Shown here in pieces: positions 1 to 6,784 of a stretch of 41,798 bases of DNA. Origin of the DNA: an uncultured Clostridia bacterium (lineage in GTDB: Bacteria; Bacillota; Clostridia; Oscillospirales; CAG-272). The notes under the pieces are model-generated. The model searched no databases. It saw nothing but the letters and a program-made list of their open reading frames with translations, and was not told the origin of the DNA. Position 1 is the first letter of the stretch; the number at the start of each line of letters is the position of its first letter. The position numbers were made by a program, and so were the translations under genes. The DNA is taken from positions 1-41,798 of the forward strand of contig CANPXS010000006.1 in NCBI GenBank assembly GCA_947586625.1, read 5' to 3'.

Positions 1-1115
1 ATATCGCTGTTTATATAGTTGGAGAAATACGGCGTGCCGTACTTCGCGGTCATTTCAAAGAGCAGCTTGTTGTTCTCTGTCTCCGACCAGTCGAAGTCGC
101 GCGTTATCGAATACGTCGGTATCGGATACTGGAATCCGCGTCCGTTCGCGTCGCCCTCGATCATGATGTCGATGAACGCCTTGTTTATGACGTCCATCTC
201 CGCCTTGCAGTCGCCGTAGGTGAAGTCCATATCGCGGCCGCCGACGATAGCGGGGAGATTTTCGAGGTCTGAGGGCACCGTCCAGTCGAGGGTGATGTTG
301 GAGAACGGCGCCTGCGTGCCCCATCTCGACGGCGTGTTCACGCCGAAAATGAAGCTCTGTATGCACTGTTTTACTTCTTTATATGTGAGGTGGTCGACCT
401 TCACGAACGGCGCAAGATACGTGTCGAACGACGAGAACGCCTGCGCGCCCGCCCACTCGTTCTGCATGATGCCGAGGAAGTTCACCATCTGATTGCAGAG
501 CGTCGAAAGATGCGACGCCGGAGCCGACGTGATGCGTCCCGTGACGCCGCCGAGCCCCTCGCGAATGAGCTGCTTGAGCGACCAGCCCGCGCAGTAGCCC
601 GTCAGCATCGACAGATCGTGCAGATGCAGGTCCGCGTTGCGGTGCGCGTCCGCGACCTCGCGGTCGTAGACCTCGGACAGCCAGTAATTCGCCGTGATAG
701 CGCCTGAATTCGACAGGATAAGTCCGCCGACAGAATATGTGACCGTGCTGTTTTCCTTGACGCGCCAGTCGGTGGCCTTGACGTATTTGTCGACGAGCTC
801 CTTGTAGTCGAGGATCGTCGAGCCCATGTTGCGTATCTTCTCGCGCTGCTTGCGGTAAAGGATGTAAGCCTTCGCGACCTCGCTGTAACCCGCCTTTCCG
901 AGCACCTCCTCGACGCTGTCCTGGATGTCCTCGACGGATATTTTGTCGTCCTTTATCTTGTGCTCAAAGTCGGCTGTCACTTGAAGCGCGAGGAAATCTA
1001 TCACCGACGGGTGATAGTTGACGCCCTGCGCGTCGAACGCTTTCGTTATTGCCGTGCTTATCTTCGATATGTCGAACTCCGCGATCTTGCCGTCGCGCTT
1101 TATTACCTCATACAT
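1..1115 (-). CDS. nrdD: Anaerobic (class III) ribonucleoside-triphosphate reductase, N-terminal 371 residues (runs off window)
   Basis: Glycyl-radical enzyme that reduces ribonucleoside triphosphates to deoxyribonucleotides without oxygen; it needs NrdG to make its radical. The visible part begins with an ATP-cone (about residues 3-90: MYEVIKRDGKIAEFD, typical of allosteric nucleotide binding), followed by the start of the 10-stranded barrel, with HRNADLHLHDL, GYCAGWSL and the FGVNTPSRWG segment characteristic of NrdD. The C-terminal glycyl-radical loop lies outside the window. The start ATG (1113-1115) has a GGAGCGGAG ribosome-binding site. The gene is downstream of nrdG on the same strand but has its own promoter with NrdR-type boxes. 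Identification is firm; the 3' end is cut by the window edge. Confidence 0.95.
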   Translation of the reverse strand, partial: MYEVIKRDGKIAEFDISKISTAITKAFDAQGVNYHPSVIDFLALQVTADFEHKIKDDKISVEDIQDSVEEVLGKAGYSEVAKAYILYRKQREKIRNMGSTILDYKELVDKYVKATDWRVKENSTVTYSVGGLILSNSGAITANYWLSEVYDREVADAHRNADLHLHDLSMLTGYCAGWSLKQLIREGLGGVTGRITSAPASHLSTLCNQMVNFLGIMQNEWAGAQAFSSFDTYLAPFVKVDHLTYKEVKQCIQSFIFGVNTPSRWGTQAPFSNITLDWTVPSDLENLPAIVGGRDMDFTYGDCKAEMDVINKAFIDIMIEGDANGRGFQYPIPTYSITRDFDWSETENNKLLFEMTAKYGTPYFSNYINSD

Positions 1116-1181
1116 CTCTGTCTCCGCTCCTTTTTCTTTGCCTTCGTTTTGATATATATGTAACTGCTTTTAATGTCACGC

Positions 1182-1229
1182 ACCACATTTTGTGGCACGA
1201 AAGTTATTGTAGCACACTACATATAGTAT
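1182..1229. promoter_or_regulatory. Tandem NrdR-type operator
   Basis: Box 1 (1214-1229, ACACTACATATAGTAT) fits the NrdR consensus acaCwAtATaTwGtgt and sits between the -35 and -10 elements. Box 2 (about 1182-1197) is a looser palindrome, CCACA-TTT-TGTGG, just past the expected transcript start. The centres are about 32 bp apart, three helical turns, as known for paired NrdR boxes. Box 1 is well supported; box 2 is weaker. The nrdR gene itself is not in the window. Confidence 0.7.
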
Positions 1230-1235
1230 TGTCAA
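1206..1235 (-). promoter_or_regulatory. Sigma-70-type promoter of nrdD
   Basis: On the minus strand TTGACA (1230-1235) is followed after 18 nt by TACAAT (1206-1211), giving a transcript start near 1199 and an 84-nt leader before nrdD. The spacer contains a NrdR-like box, so repression by promoter occlusion is expected. Confidence 0.8.
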
Positions 1236-1326
1236 GGGCGGGAAGCAAAAAATACGGGTCAAAAAAACGCTCTTTTTTTTGGCGGTTTTTTCTAAAAAAC
1301 TATATATCAAAGGCGGTTCGGGCGAT

Positions 1327-2016
1327 TTATTTAACGCCGCGCAAAAAGACGCTTTTCACATACGGACGAACGGTGTCCGCGTATTTTTCCATCTCCTCCC
1401 GGGACGGCGCCGTCAGCGGCGCGCCGCCGAGAATGTCGCCCGAATCGGCGAACTGCTGTAAATAGTATCTCTCGGCGCCGCGTATAAATTCGCCGATACC
1501 GATAAAATCAGCGTCCGTGTGGTATTCGCCGACGACGGTGGTGCGGAACTCGTACTCGATTTTGCCTTCGAGCAGTATCTGCACCGATTCGGCGACCGAG
1601 TCCATGTCGACATTGCCGCCGCATGTGAGCGGATATTTTGCGGGCGAATTTTTTATATCCATCGCTACGTAGTCGACGGCGGCTTTGTCGACCGCATCGC
1701 GGAGCCTGTTCGGGAACGTTCCGTTCGTGTCGAGCTTGACGAGAAAGCCCATGTCCTTGACGCGGAGCGCGAAATCGGTGAAATCGCGGTTCAGAAGCGG
1801 CTCGCCGCCCGTGAACGCGACACCGTCGAGTATGCCGTGCCGCTTCGACAAAAACGCGAAGAATTCGTCCTCGGTCATGATGTCGGGTACGCCCTTCACG
1901 AGCGAGGCGTTGTGGCAGAACGGGCAGCGCAGATCGCACCCTGCGGAGAAAACGGTGCACGCGACGTGACCCGGAAAGTCGAGGAGCGTCAGCTTTTGAA
2001 GTCCCGAAATTTTCAT
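1327..2016 (-). CDS. nrdG: Anaerobic ribonucleotide reductase activating protein (radical SAM)
   Basis: Radical-SAM activase that uses a [4Fe-4S] cluster and S-adenosylmethionine to put the glycyl radical on NrdD. The N-terminus reads MKISGLQKLTLLDFPG, then CDLRCPFCHN at about residue 27, the CX3CX2C cluster motif, and a TGGEPLL segment for SAM binding. At 229 aa it is slightly longer than short E. coli-type NrdG and resembles the clostridial form annotated as anaerobic RNR activating protein. The ATG at 2016 follows AAAGGATACG. It lies upstream of nrdD with a 211-nt gap and its own promoter; this reverses the common nrdD-nrdG order. Confidence 0.93.
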   Translation of the reverse strand: MKISGLQKLTLLDFPGHVACTVFSAGCDLRCPFCHNASLVKGVPDIMTEDEFFAFLSKRHGILDGVAFTGGEPLLNRDFTDFALRVKDMGFLVKLDTNGTFPNRLRDAVDKAAVDYVAMDIKNSPAKYPLTCGGNVDMDSVAESVQILLEGKIEYEFRTTVVGEYHTDADFIGIGEFIRGAERYYLQQFADSGDILGGAPLTAPSREEMEKYADTVRPYVKSVFLRGVK

Positions 2017-2056
2017 ATGTCGTATCCTTTCACGCGGGCCGTGCCCGCCGTCGGCA

Positions 2057-2101
2057 GTTTGTGTTCACAAACATTTTAATACGGTTTCTTTGATGTGTCA
2101 A
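2057..2101 (-). promoter_or_regulatory. nrdG promoter with a 16-bp palindrome at the transcript start
   Basis: Minus-strand TTGACA (2096-2101), 17-nt spacer, TAAAAT (2073-2078). Immediately downstream is a perfect inverted repeat GTTTGTG-TT-CACAAAC (2057-2072), centred on the expected transcript start. It does not fit the NrdR consensus. It loosely recalls a Rex half-site (TTCACAA), but the spacing is wrong, so the regulator is not assigned. Confidence 0.7.
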
Positions 2102-2124
2102 TACCGCCGCGGCGCGCGAGCAAC

Positions 2125-2145
2125 ACACATTTTCGCGAAGCGAAA
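2125..2145. repeat. Short palindromic element TTTTCGCGAAGCGAAA, copy 1
   Basis: The core TTTTCGCGAAGCGAAA (2130-2145) forms a small hairpin with GAA loop, preceded by ACACA. The same core and flank recur at 24575-24600. It lies next to the R1 repeat in both places. Confidence 0.6.
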
Positions 2146-2170
2146 CCGCCGCCGACAAAGTTATGGTAAC

Positions 2171-2292
2171 GTGCCGTCAGGCTTCGCAGTTTCACCTACG
2201 CGCACTTTGCTCGTGCGCTGCTCGGCGCTGTCAGCGTCCGACGCAGACACGACGTTTCGACGGCGCAATCGATATGCCGCGAGGGAGCTGTT
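2171..2292. repeat. Dispersed intergenic repeat R1, copy 1
   Basis: About 122 bp aligning in the same orientation with 24306-24424 at roughly 75-80% identity by eye. Both begin GTGCCGT and share GACGCAGACACGACG and ATGCCGCGAGGGAGCTGTT. Open frames across it differ between the copies, so it is probably not protein-coding. Confidence 0.75.
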
Positions 2293-2384
2293 ATGCCGAT
2301 ATGTTGACGCGGTCTGAGCCCCGATGAATTTCTTGCCGCCGACTCGATAACATCGACGAACACACGGGAGCCTCTTTCGGGTTC

Positions 2385-2422
2385 GACAAGGGGGACTTTC
2401 TTGCGAGAAAGTCCCCCTTGTC
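2385..2422. repeat. Long perfect inverted repeat (17-bp stem), member of a GGGGGA-hairpin family
   Basis: Left arm 2385-2401 and right arm 2406-2422 pair perfectly around TGCG. The stem core GGGGGACTTTC resembles the hairpins at 4812-4851 and 24201-24244. It could terminate transcription, but no T-run follows directly and no gene ends nearby, so it is better treated as a dispersed palindromic repeat. Confidence 0.7.
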
Positions 2423-2540
2423 AAAAACCTATTCGAAGGTGTGAAAGACGCCACCACGTCAGGTAGTCAAAGGTAGCTGCCGGTCGGTGCGCACCGCATA
2501 ATGAACCGCGGTGAGCGGAGAAATCAGTTGTGGTAACGGT

Positions 2541-2620
2541 TGAGCGGTAACGCAAAAAAGCAAAAATACATAAATTTGTGAAAAGCACTTGATAAACTAT
2601 AAATTTTGTGGTATAATATC
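2541..2620 (+). repeat. Dispersed repeat R2 carrying a strong promoter, copy 1
   Basis: About 80 bp matching the minus strand of 24471-24554. The two share the 22-nt stretch at 2562-2583 without mismatch, the flanking GAGCG-TAACGC, and end in GTGGTATAAT. The promoter is TTGATA (2589-2594), 17 nt, TATAAT (2612-2617) reading rightward. No open reading frame follows; the next gene (ends 2798) is on the opposite strand. Confidence 0.75.
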
Positions 2621-2625
2621 ATCGT

Positions 2626-2797
2626 GGACTTGTTGCACAAGTCCCAAAAGCTACGCTTTTGCTGCGGCTCTGCCGTTGGCTTCGCCGCAGACTCGATATT
2701 GACGGCCTCGCAAAAATGCCCTTGCAAGCAAGCATTTTTGCTTCGTGGTATAATACATACAGTAAGGTGAAGCGGGGTTTAAGGGGCGCAGCGCCCC
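2626..2797 (+). other. Run of five hairpins downstream of the R2 promoter; possible non-coding RNA or mosaic of palindromic repeats
   Basis: Consecutive inverted repeats, all perfect: GGACTTGT/ACAAGTCC (2626-2644), AAAAGC/GCTTTT (2646-2660), CTGCGGC/GCCGCAG (2662-2690), GCAAAAATGC/GCATTTTTGC (2710-2741) and GGGGCG/CGCCCC (2783-2797, with a 1-3 nt loop). The last abuts the stop codon of the convergent permease gene. A second GTGGTATAAT occurs at 2745-2754. No known RNA family was recognised. Confidence 0.45.
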
Positions 2798-3499
2798 TCA
2801 AAAGTCCCTTCGCGCGACGAGCAGGACCGACGCGAGCCATGACACCGCGTAAAGCGCGACTGCTGCCGCCGCAAGTCCGAGCGCGAGCTTTATATCGACG
2901 GTCTCCGCAGGCATGCCGCCGCTGAGGTTTACGCGACTTATCTCAAACATGGCGAGCGTCGTGCCTGTGAATCCCATTACTACCGGCGCTGCGAAACGCC
3001 CCTTTTCCGCGCCGAGCGAAAACATGAACGGCATCGTCAACGATGCGGGCAAAAGCGATATCGCCGCGCAGTGCAAAACAGTTTCGACCGCCTTCACAGC
3101 CGAGAGCGGCACTTCAATATCGCGTCCGAAGACCGTATACACATTCACCGCCAGCTTCACCTCGAGCGGCTCGTAGAACGCGCGCACCGACATCGCCAGC
3201 GCGCCGACCGCCGTCACCGCGAGCATCATTATTATGCCGAACAGATACTTTTCGGACACGATGCCGCGCCTTGTGTACGTCGTTGTGAGCGCGTACGTGT
3301 TCCACTTGTCGCGCTCGTCGAGCGAGTACAGCGTCACGGGCATCATGCCGCATATCAGCGCCGGAAATATGAGCTGCCAGCTTTGGGCGGACGTCATAAA
3401 CAGCGACGACGCCATAAGCATGATAATGATGAGCAGATACAGCTTGTACGCGCGGAACAGCACCAAAAAGTCCTTTTTTAAAAGTCCCCTTATCTTCAT
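2798..3499 (-). CDS. ABC-2 type membrane permease (ABC2_membrane_5-like)
   Basis: A 233-aa polytopic protein with about six hydrophobic segments (about residues 20-35, 42-58, 84-103, 140-160, 170-187, 200-228), consistent with the small permease half of a BcrB/YtrC-type ABC exporter. The N-terminus MKIRGLLKKDFLVLFRAYK is typical of ABC2_membrane_5. Its ATG overlaps the stop of the ATPase gene by 4 nt (ATGA), so the two are translationally coupled and surely work together. The substrate is unknown; relatives under GntR control respond to cell-envelope antibiotics, which is only an inference here. Confidence 0.85.
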   Translation of the reverse strand: MKIRGLLKKDFLVLFRAYKLYLLIIIMLMASSLFMTSAQSWQLIFPALICGMMPVTLYSLDERDKWNTYALTTTYTRRGIVSEKYLFGIIMMLAVTAVGALAMSVRAFYEPLEVKLAVNVYTVFGRDIEVPLSAVKAVETVLHCAAISLLPASLTMPFMFSLGAEKGRFAAPVVMGFTGTTLAMFEISRVNLSGGMPAETVDIKLALGLAAAAVALYAVSWLASVLLVARRDF

Positions 3500-4353
3500 T
3501 TCGACTCCCCCTTCTTTATCATCGCTATGAATATGTCCTCGAGCGACGATTGTCCGATGTCGAGTCCGCTACCCGCCTTTGTCCTGTCGACGACGGCCTC
3601 GACTCCGTACTCGCCGTCGCGCACGCTTACGACCGCGTCACGCGGTACGCGCGCAAATTCCTCGCGGCGGCAGCGCAAAATACCGTATCTTTCGAGCAGC
3701 GCGTCCTTGTCGCCGCTGTGCAGTATGCGTCCGCCGTGCATGAACGCGACAGTGTCGCAGAGCTTTTCGAGGTCGGACACTATGTGCGACGAGATGAGCA
3801 CCGAGCAGCGCTCGTCGCGTGCAAAGTCGCGCAGCATTTCGACGACCTCCTCCCTCACGACGGGGTCGAGTCCGCTCGTCGCCTCGTCAAGGATAAGCAG
3901 TTCCGCGCCGTGCGACATCGCGGCCGCGATGCCGAGCTTCATTTTCATGCCGCGCGACATCTTCGAAAACGGTTTTTTGCGCGGCAGCGAAAGTTTATCG
4001 AGCAGAGACGAGTATTTTTCGCCGTCCCAGTATTTGTATGTGCTCGTCATGACCTTGCCGACGTCGTTCGCCGTCAGCGGCGCCGGTATCCCCACCTCGT
4101 CGAGCACGACGCCGACGCGCTCGCGCGTCTCTATGTCGGAATCTTTTCCGCCGAGCAGCTCGACCTCGCCCGCGTCGCGGTTGACGACGCCGAGCATCGT
4201 CTTTATCGTCGTCGACTTGCCCGCGCCGTTTTCACCGACAAGTCCCATAACGAGTCCGCGCGGCAGCTCGATGTCGACGTTGTCGAGCTCAAAGCCGCGG
4301 TATTTTTTGCACAGTCCGTGTACGTTTATGGCGTATTCGCCGTTTTTGTTCAT
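3496..4353 (-). CDS. ABC transporter ATP-binding protein (YtrB/BcrA type)
   Basis: Nucleotide-binding subunit of the exporter. Starting at the ATG at 4353 gives 285 aa: Walker A GENGAGKST at about residue 40, a SRGMKMKLGIA signature at about 135, Walker B LLILDEATSGLD, then the H-loop SSH. An open frame extends upstream to 4509, but that extension is Arg-rich and antisense-like, while the 4353 start overlaps the TGA of the GntR gene (ATGA), so 4353 is preferred. The C-terminal 70 residues form a small extra domain common in this subfamily. It sits between its regulator and its permease in a compact operon. Confidence 0.9.
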   Translation of the reverse strand: MNKNGEYAINVHGLCKKYRGFELDNVDIELPRGLVMGLVGENGAGKSTTIKTMLGVVNRDAGEVELLGGKDSDIETRERVGVVLDEVGIPAPLTANDVGKVMTSTYKYWDGEKYSSLLDKLSLPRKKPFSKMSRGMKMKLGIAAAMSHGAELLILDEATSGLDPVVREEVVEMLRDFARDERCSVLISSHIVSDLEKLCDTVAFMHGGRILHSGDKDALLERYGILRCRREEFARVPRDAVVSVRDGEYGVEAVVDRTKAGSGLDIGQSSLEDIFIAMIKKGESK

Positions 4354-4727
4354 TCCTTGCCCTCCATTTCGTATTCTATCATTTCGATTATGTCGTCCGC
4401 CGTCAGCGAGCACGCGGCGGCGAGCGATGCGATCTTTTCGATGTGCTCCTCTATCGCCCGCAGGTTTTGCTCGCGCAGAAGCTCGACGTTTTTCTTTGCG
4501 ACGAAGCACCCCTTTCCCGCGACCGTATAAATGAAGCCCTCGCGTTCGAGCTCGTCGTAGGCGCGTTTCGTCGTTATGACGCTGATGCGCAGGTCGCGCG
4601 CGAGACTCCGTATCGACGGCAGCATCTCGTCCTCGCCGAGCTCGCCGCTTATTATCGCCGACTTTATCTGCGAGTATATCTGATCGTATATCGGCGCGCC
4701 GCTCTTGTTGTCTATCCCGATGTAAAT
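4350..4727 (-). CDS. GntR-family regulator, YtrA subfamily, probable AUU start
   Basis: A 125-aa winged-helix regulator. Reading from ATT at 4727 gives MYIGIDNKSGAPIYDQI, the normal beginning of YtrA-type GntR proteins, then LPSIRSLARDL for the DNA-reading helix and a short C-terminal helix. The frame is closed by TGA at 4755-4757, and no ATG, GTG or TTG lies between that stop and 4727; the first in-frame ATG (4625) would remove the first third of the HTH domain. AAAGGA stands 9 nt before ATT. It probably represses its own operon through the palindrome at 4749-4766. A sequencing error is the alternative explanation for the missing ATG. Confidence 0.82.
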   Translation of the reverse strand: MYIGIDNKSGAPIYDQIYSQIKSAIISGELGEDEMLPSIRSLARDLRISVITTKRAYDELEREGFIYTVAGKGCFVAKKNVELLREQNLRAIEEHIEKIASLAAACSLTADDIIEMIEYEMEGKE

Positions 4728-4748
4728 GCTCTCATATCCTTTCGTTTT

Positions 4749-4791
4749 TACTGTTCATATACAGTATATACAGTATAAACGGATTTGTCAA
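4749..4791 (-). promoter_or_regulatory. Promoter and palindromic operator of the GntR-ABC operon
   Basis: Minus-strand TTGACA (4786-4791), 17 nt, TATACT (4763-4768). An inverted repeat TACTGT-N6-ACAGTA (4749-4766) overlaps the -10 element, and a further CTGTATA copy sits in the spacer. This is the layout expected for an autorepressing YtrA-type regulator. Confidence 0.75.
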
Positions 4792-4811
4792 GAGCTTTTT
4801 TCAAATTTTTT

Positions 4812-4851
4812 GCGGGGGAAGTGACTTTTTATAAAAAGTCACTTCCCCCGC
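4812..4851. repeat. Long perfect inverted repeat (19-bp arms), GGGGGA-hairpin family
   Basis: Arms 4812-4830 and 4833-4851 are exact complements (GCGGGGGAAGTGACTTTTT and its partner). They are followed by CACCCCCATCTTCAAAAA, a flank that recurs after the hairpin at 24201-24244 (CACCCCTATCTTTTCAA). No gene ends close by on either strand, so it is more likely a mobile or dispersed palindrome than a simple terminator. Confidence 0.7.
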
Positions 4852-4930
4852 ACCCCCATCTTCAAAAATTTTTACGGACTTTTTGGTTTGACGTTTTCGC
4901 TCGATTTGTGCGTGATTCGATCACTTGTAC

Positions 4931-4959
4931 TTGAAAATATCGAATATAAAGAGTAAAAT
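4931..4959 (+). promoter_or_regulatory. Promoter of the amidohydrolase-PHP operon
   Basis: TTGAAA (4931-4936), 17-nt spacer, TAAAAT (4954-4959), giving a leader of about 60 nt before the ATG at 5026. The ATG has no clear Shine-Dalgarno sequence. Confidence 0.55.
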
Positions 4960-5025
4960 ATATCGGACGGCGGTGTTATTTTACGCTGTCGGATAATGTA
5001 AGTTGAAAGCAGACTGCACTATAAT

Positions 5026-5841
5026 ATGACGATAGATTTCCACACGCACTGTTTCCCCGACGCTATCGCGTCGCGCGCGGTGACCAAGACCGGCGAGCGG
5101 GCGCATCTTGTACCGTACACGGACGGGACCGCCTCCGACCTTTGCCGTCTGTTGCGTGCCGCCGACGTCGATATGGGCGTCGTTCTGCCCGTTGTGACGA
5201 GTCCACGCCAGTTCGACACCGTCAACCGCGTCGCCGCCGAGATAAACTCCGAGCGCGGTATGCTTTTCTCGTTCGGCGGCATACACCCCGACGACGCGGA
5301 GCCGGAGGCGCACATAGACAGAATAAAAGAGCTCGGGCTGCGCGGCATAAAGCTGCATCCCGATTTTCAAGGCTGCGATATCGACGACGAGCGCTACATA
5401 CGCATAATCAAATATGCGCTCGAAAAGGATCTCGTTGTTGTGACGCATGCCGGCGTCGACGACGGGTTCCCGGACGGTCCCGTGCAGTGCTCGCCGAGAG
5501 CCGCCGCGCACATGCTCGATCTCGTCTACGGCGGGCGCGAGCCCGACGAGCCGCGCATCGTGCTCGCCCACGGCGGCGGCTCGCGCATGCATCACGACGT
5601 GATGCGTTATCTTGCGGGGCGGTGCGTGATGTTCGACATATCGTTCATTTTCCGCTTTGCACCGCCCGTTGAATTTGAAGAGCTGATACGCGTGCACGGC
5701 GCGGAGCGCATTTTGTTCGGCTCGGACGCGCCGTGGGGCGACCCCGCCGACGCGAAATCGCTCGTCGGCAGTCTCAATATCACGTCGCGCGAGCGCAGTC
5801 TCATAATGCACGAAAACGCCGAAAGGCTTTTGAGGTTATAA
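5026..5841 (+). CDS. Amidohydrolase-2 family TIM-barrel metal hydrolase
   Basis: A 271-aa protein of the PF04909 group (hydrolases and decarboxylases with an amidohydrolase barrel). The start MTIDFHTHCFP carries the metal-binding HxH; further conserved points are GIKLHPDFQG, VVTHAG, LAHGGGS and FGSDAPWG, whose Asp is the usual general base or metal ligand. The barrel is complete. The substrate cannot be told from the sequence; related proteins act on small cyclic amides or aromatic carboxylates. The PHP gene follows after 4 nt, so the two are co-transcribed. The start is chosen because the family begins exactly at the HxH strand, although the ribosome site is weak. Confidence 0.85.
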   Translation: MTIDFHTHCFPDAIASRAVTKTGERAHLVPYTDGTASDLCRLLRAADVDMGVVLPVVTSPRQFDTVNRVAAEINSERGMLFSFGGIHPDDAEPEAHIDRIKELGLRGIKLHPDFQGCDIDDERYIRIIKYALEKDLVVVTHAGVDDGFPDGPVQCSPRAAAHMLDLVYGGREPDEPRIVLAHGGGSRMHHDVMRYLAGRCVMFDISFIFRFAPPVEFEELIRVHGAERILFGSDAPWGDPADAKSLVGSLNITSRERSLIMHENAERLLRL

Positions 5842-5845
5842 CGCT

Positions 5846-6694
5846 ATGGAAGACAGATTCGTTGATTTGCACACGCATTCGACATACTCGGACGGCACGC
5901 TGACGTCCGCTGCCGTCGTCGCCGCCGCGAAGGACGCGCGACTTGCCGCCGTCGCGCTCTCCGACCATGACACTGTCGCGGGCATTCCCGAGGCAGTCGA
6001 TGCGGGGCGTCGCCTCGGCGTCGAGGTCGTGCCCGCCATCGAGCTTTCATCGGAGTCGATCACCGAGACGCACATACTCGGCTTCTACATCGACACCGAG
6101 TCGCCGGTGCTGAAGTCGAAGCTCGAATACATCAAAGAGACGCGCATTCGCCGCAGCGAGGACGTCTGCCGCACGCTGACCGAGCTCGGACTCCCCGTCA
6201 CCATCGAGGACGCGATGAAGTATTCGGGCGGCGATATTGTGTGCCGCGGTCACATCGCGCGCGCGATGATGGAGCGCGGGTACGTTTCGAGCGTGAAGGA
6301 AGCGTTTGCCCTCTATCTGTCGCCGGGCAAGCCCGCGCACAGTCACCGTCAGGCTATGACGGACGAGGAAGCGGTGCGCCTCATCAAGGACGCGGGCGGG
6401 CTCGCGTTCGTCGCGCATTTGAATCAGACGAAGCGCTCGCTCGACTCGCTTGAAGAAATGCTGACGCGGCTGAAAGCAGTCGGACTCGACGGCATCGAGG
6501 GCTACTACACCGAGTACACGGACGAGATGGGACGCGAATATCGCGCGCTCGCCTCGCGTCTCGGACTGATACTTTCCGGCGGCAGCGACTTTCACGGCGA
6601 AAACAAACCTCACATAAAGATCGGCGTCGGTACGGGCAATCTGCGCGTCCCGTATTCCGTGCTTGATGAAATGAAGCGGCGGCGCGGGATATAG
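5846..6694 (+). CDS. PHP-domain phosphoesterase (TrpH/YciV, RNase AM-like)
   Basis: A 282-aa protein with the four PHP motifs: DLHTHSTYSDGT near the start, SDHDT at about residue 41, the conserved Glu in AIELSSE, and a C-terminal GGSDFHG. Members hydrolyse 3',5'-bisnucleotides or trim RNA 5' ends one nucleotide at a time with three metal ions in the cytoplasm. The insertion carrying RGHIARAMMERGYV and the GKPAHS segment is typical of the TrpH/YciV branch. It is the second gene of a two-gene operon closed by a strong terminator at 6721-6749. Confidence 0.9.
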   Translation: MEDRFVDLHTHSTYSDGTLTSAAVVAAAKDARLAAVALSDHDTVAGIPEAVDAGRRLGVEVVPAIELSSESITETHILGFYIDTESPVLKSKLEYIKETRIRRSEDVCRTLTELGLPVTIEDAMKYSGGDIVCRGHIARAMMERGYVSSVKEAFALYLSPGKPAHSHRQAMTDEEAVRLIKDAGGLAFVAHLNQTKRSLDSLEEMLTRLKAVGLDGIEGYYTEYTDEMGREYRALASRLGLILSGGSDFHGENKPHIKIGVGTGNLRVPYSVLDEMKRRRGI

Positions 6695-6720
6695 TACCGA
6701 TCATATTAAGACAGCAAAAA

Positions 6721-6749
6721 GCGGACGCCATTACGGCGTCCGCCTTTTT
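6721..6749. terminator. Bidirectional intrinsic terminator between convergent operons
   Basis: GCGGACGCC (6721-6729) pairs with GGCGTCCGC (6735-6743) around ATTAC, with AAAAA on the left and CTTTTT on the right, so it can stop transcripts of both the PHP gene and the converging glycan operon. Confidence 0.9.
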
Positions 6750-6784
6750 GTTTAGGTGTGATTTTGCGTGATCCTTTTCGACGA

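Noticed and set aside
2057-2072. Rex binding site in front of nrdG
   Set aside because: It contains one TTCACAA half-site, but the arms are separated by 2 nt instead of the Rex spacing, so Rex was not assigned.
4354-4509. N-terminal extension of the ABC ATPase to 4509
   Set aside because: It is Arg-rich, overlaps the GntR gene in another frame, and the ATGA overlap at 4350-4353 with normal family start argues for 4353.
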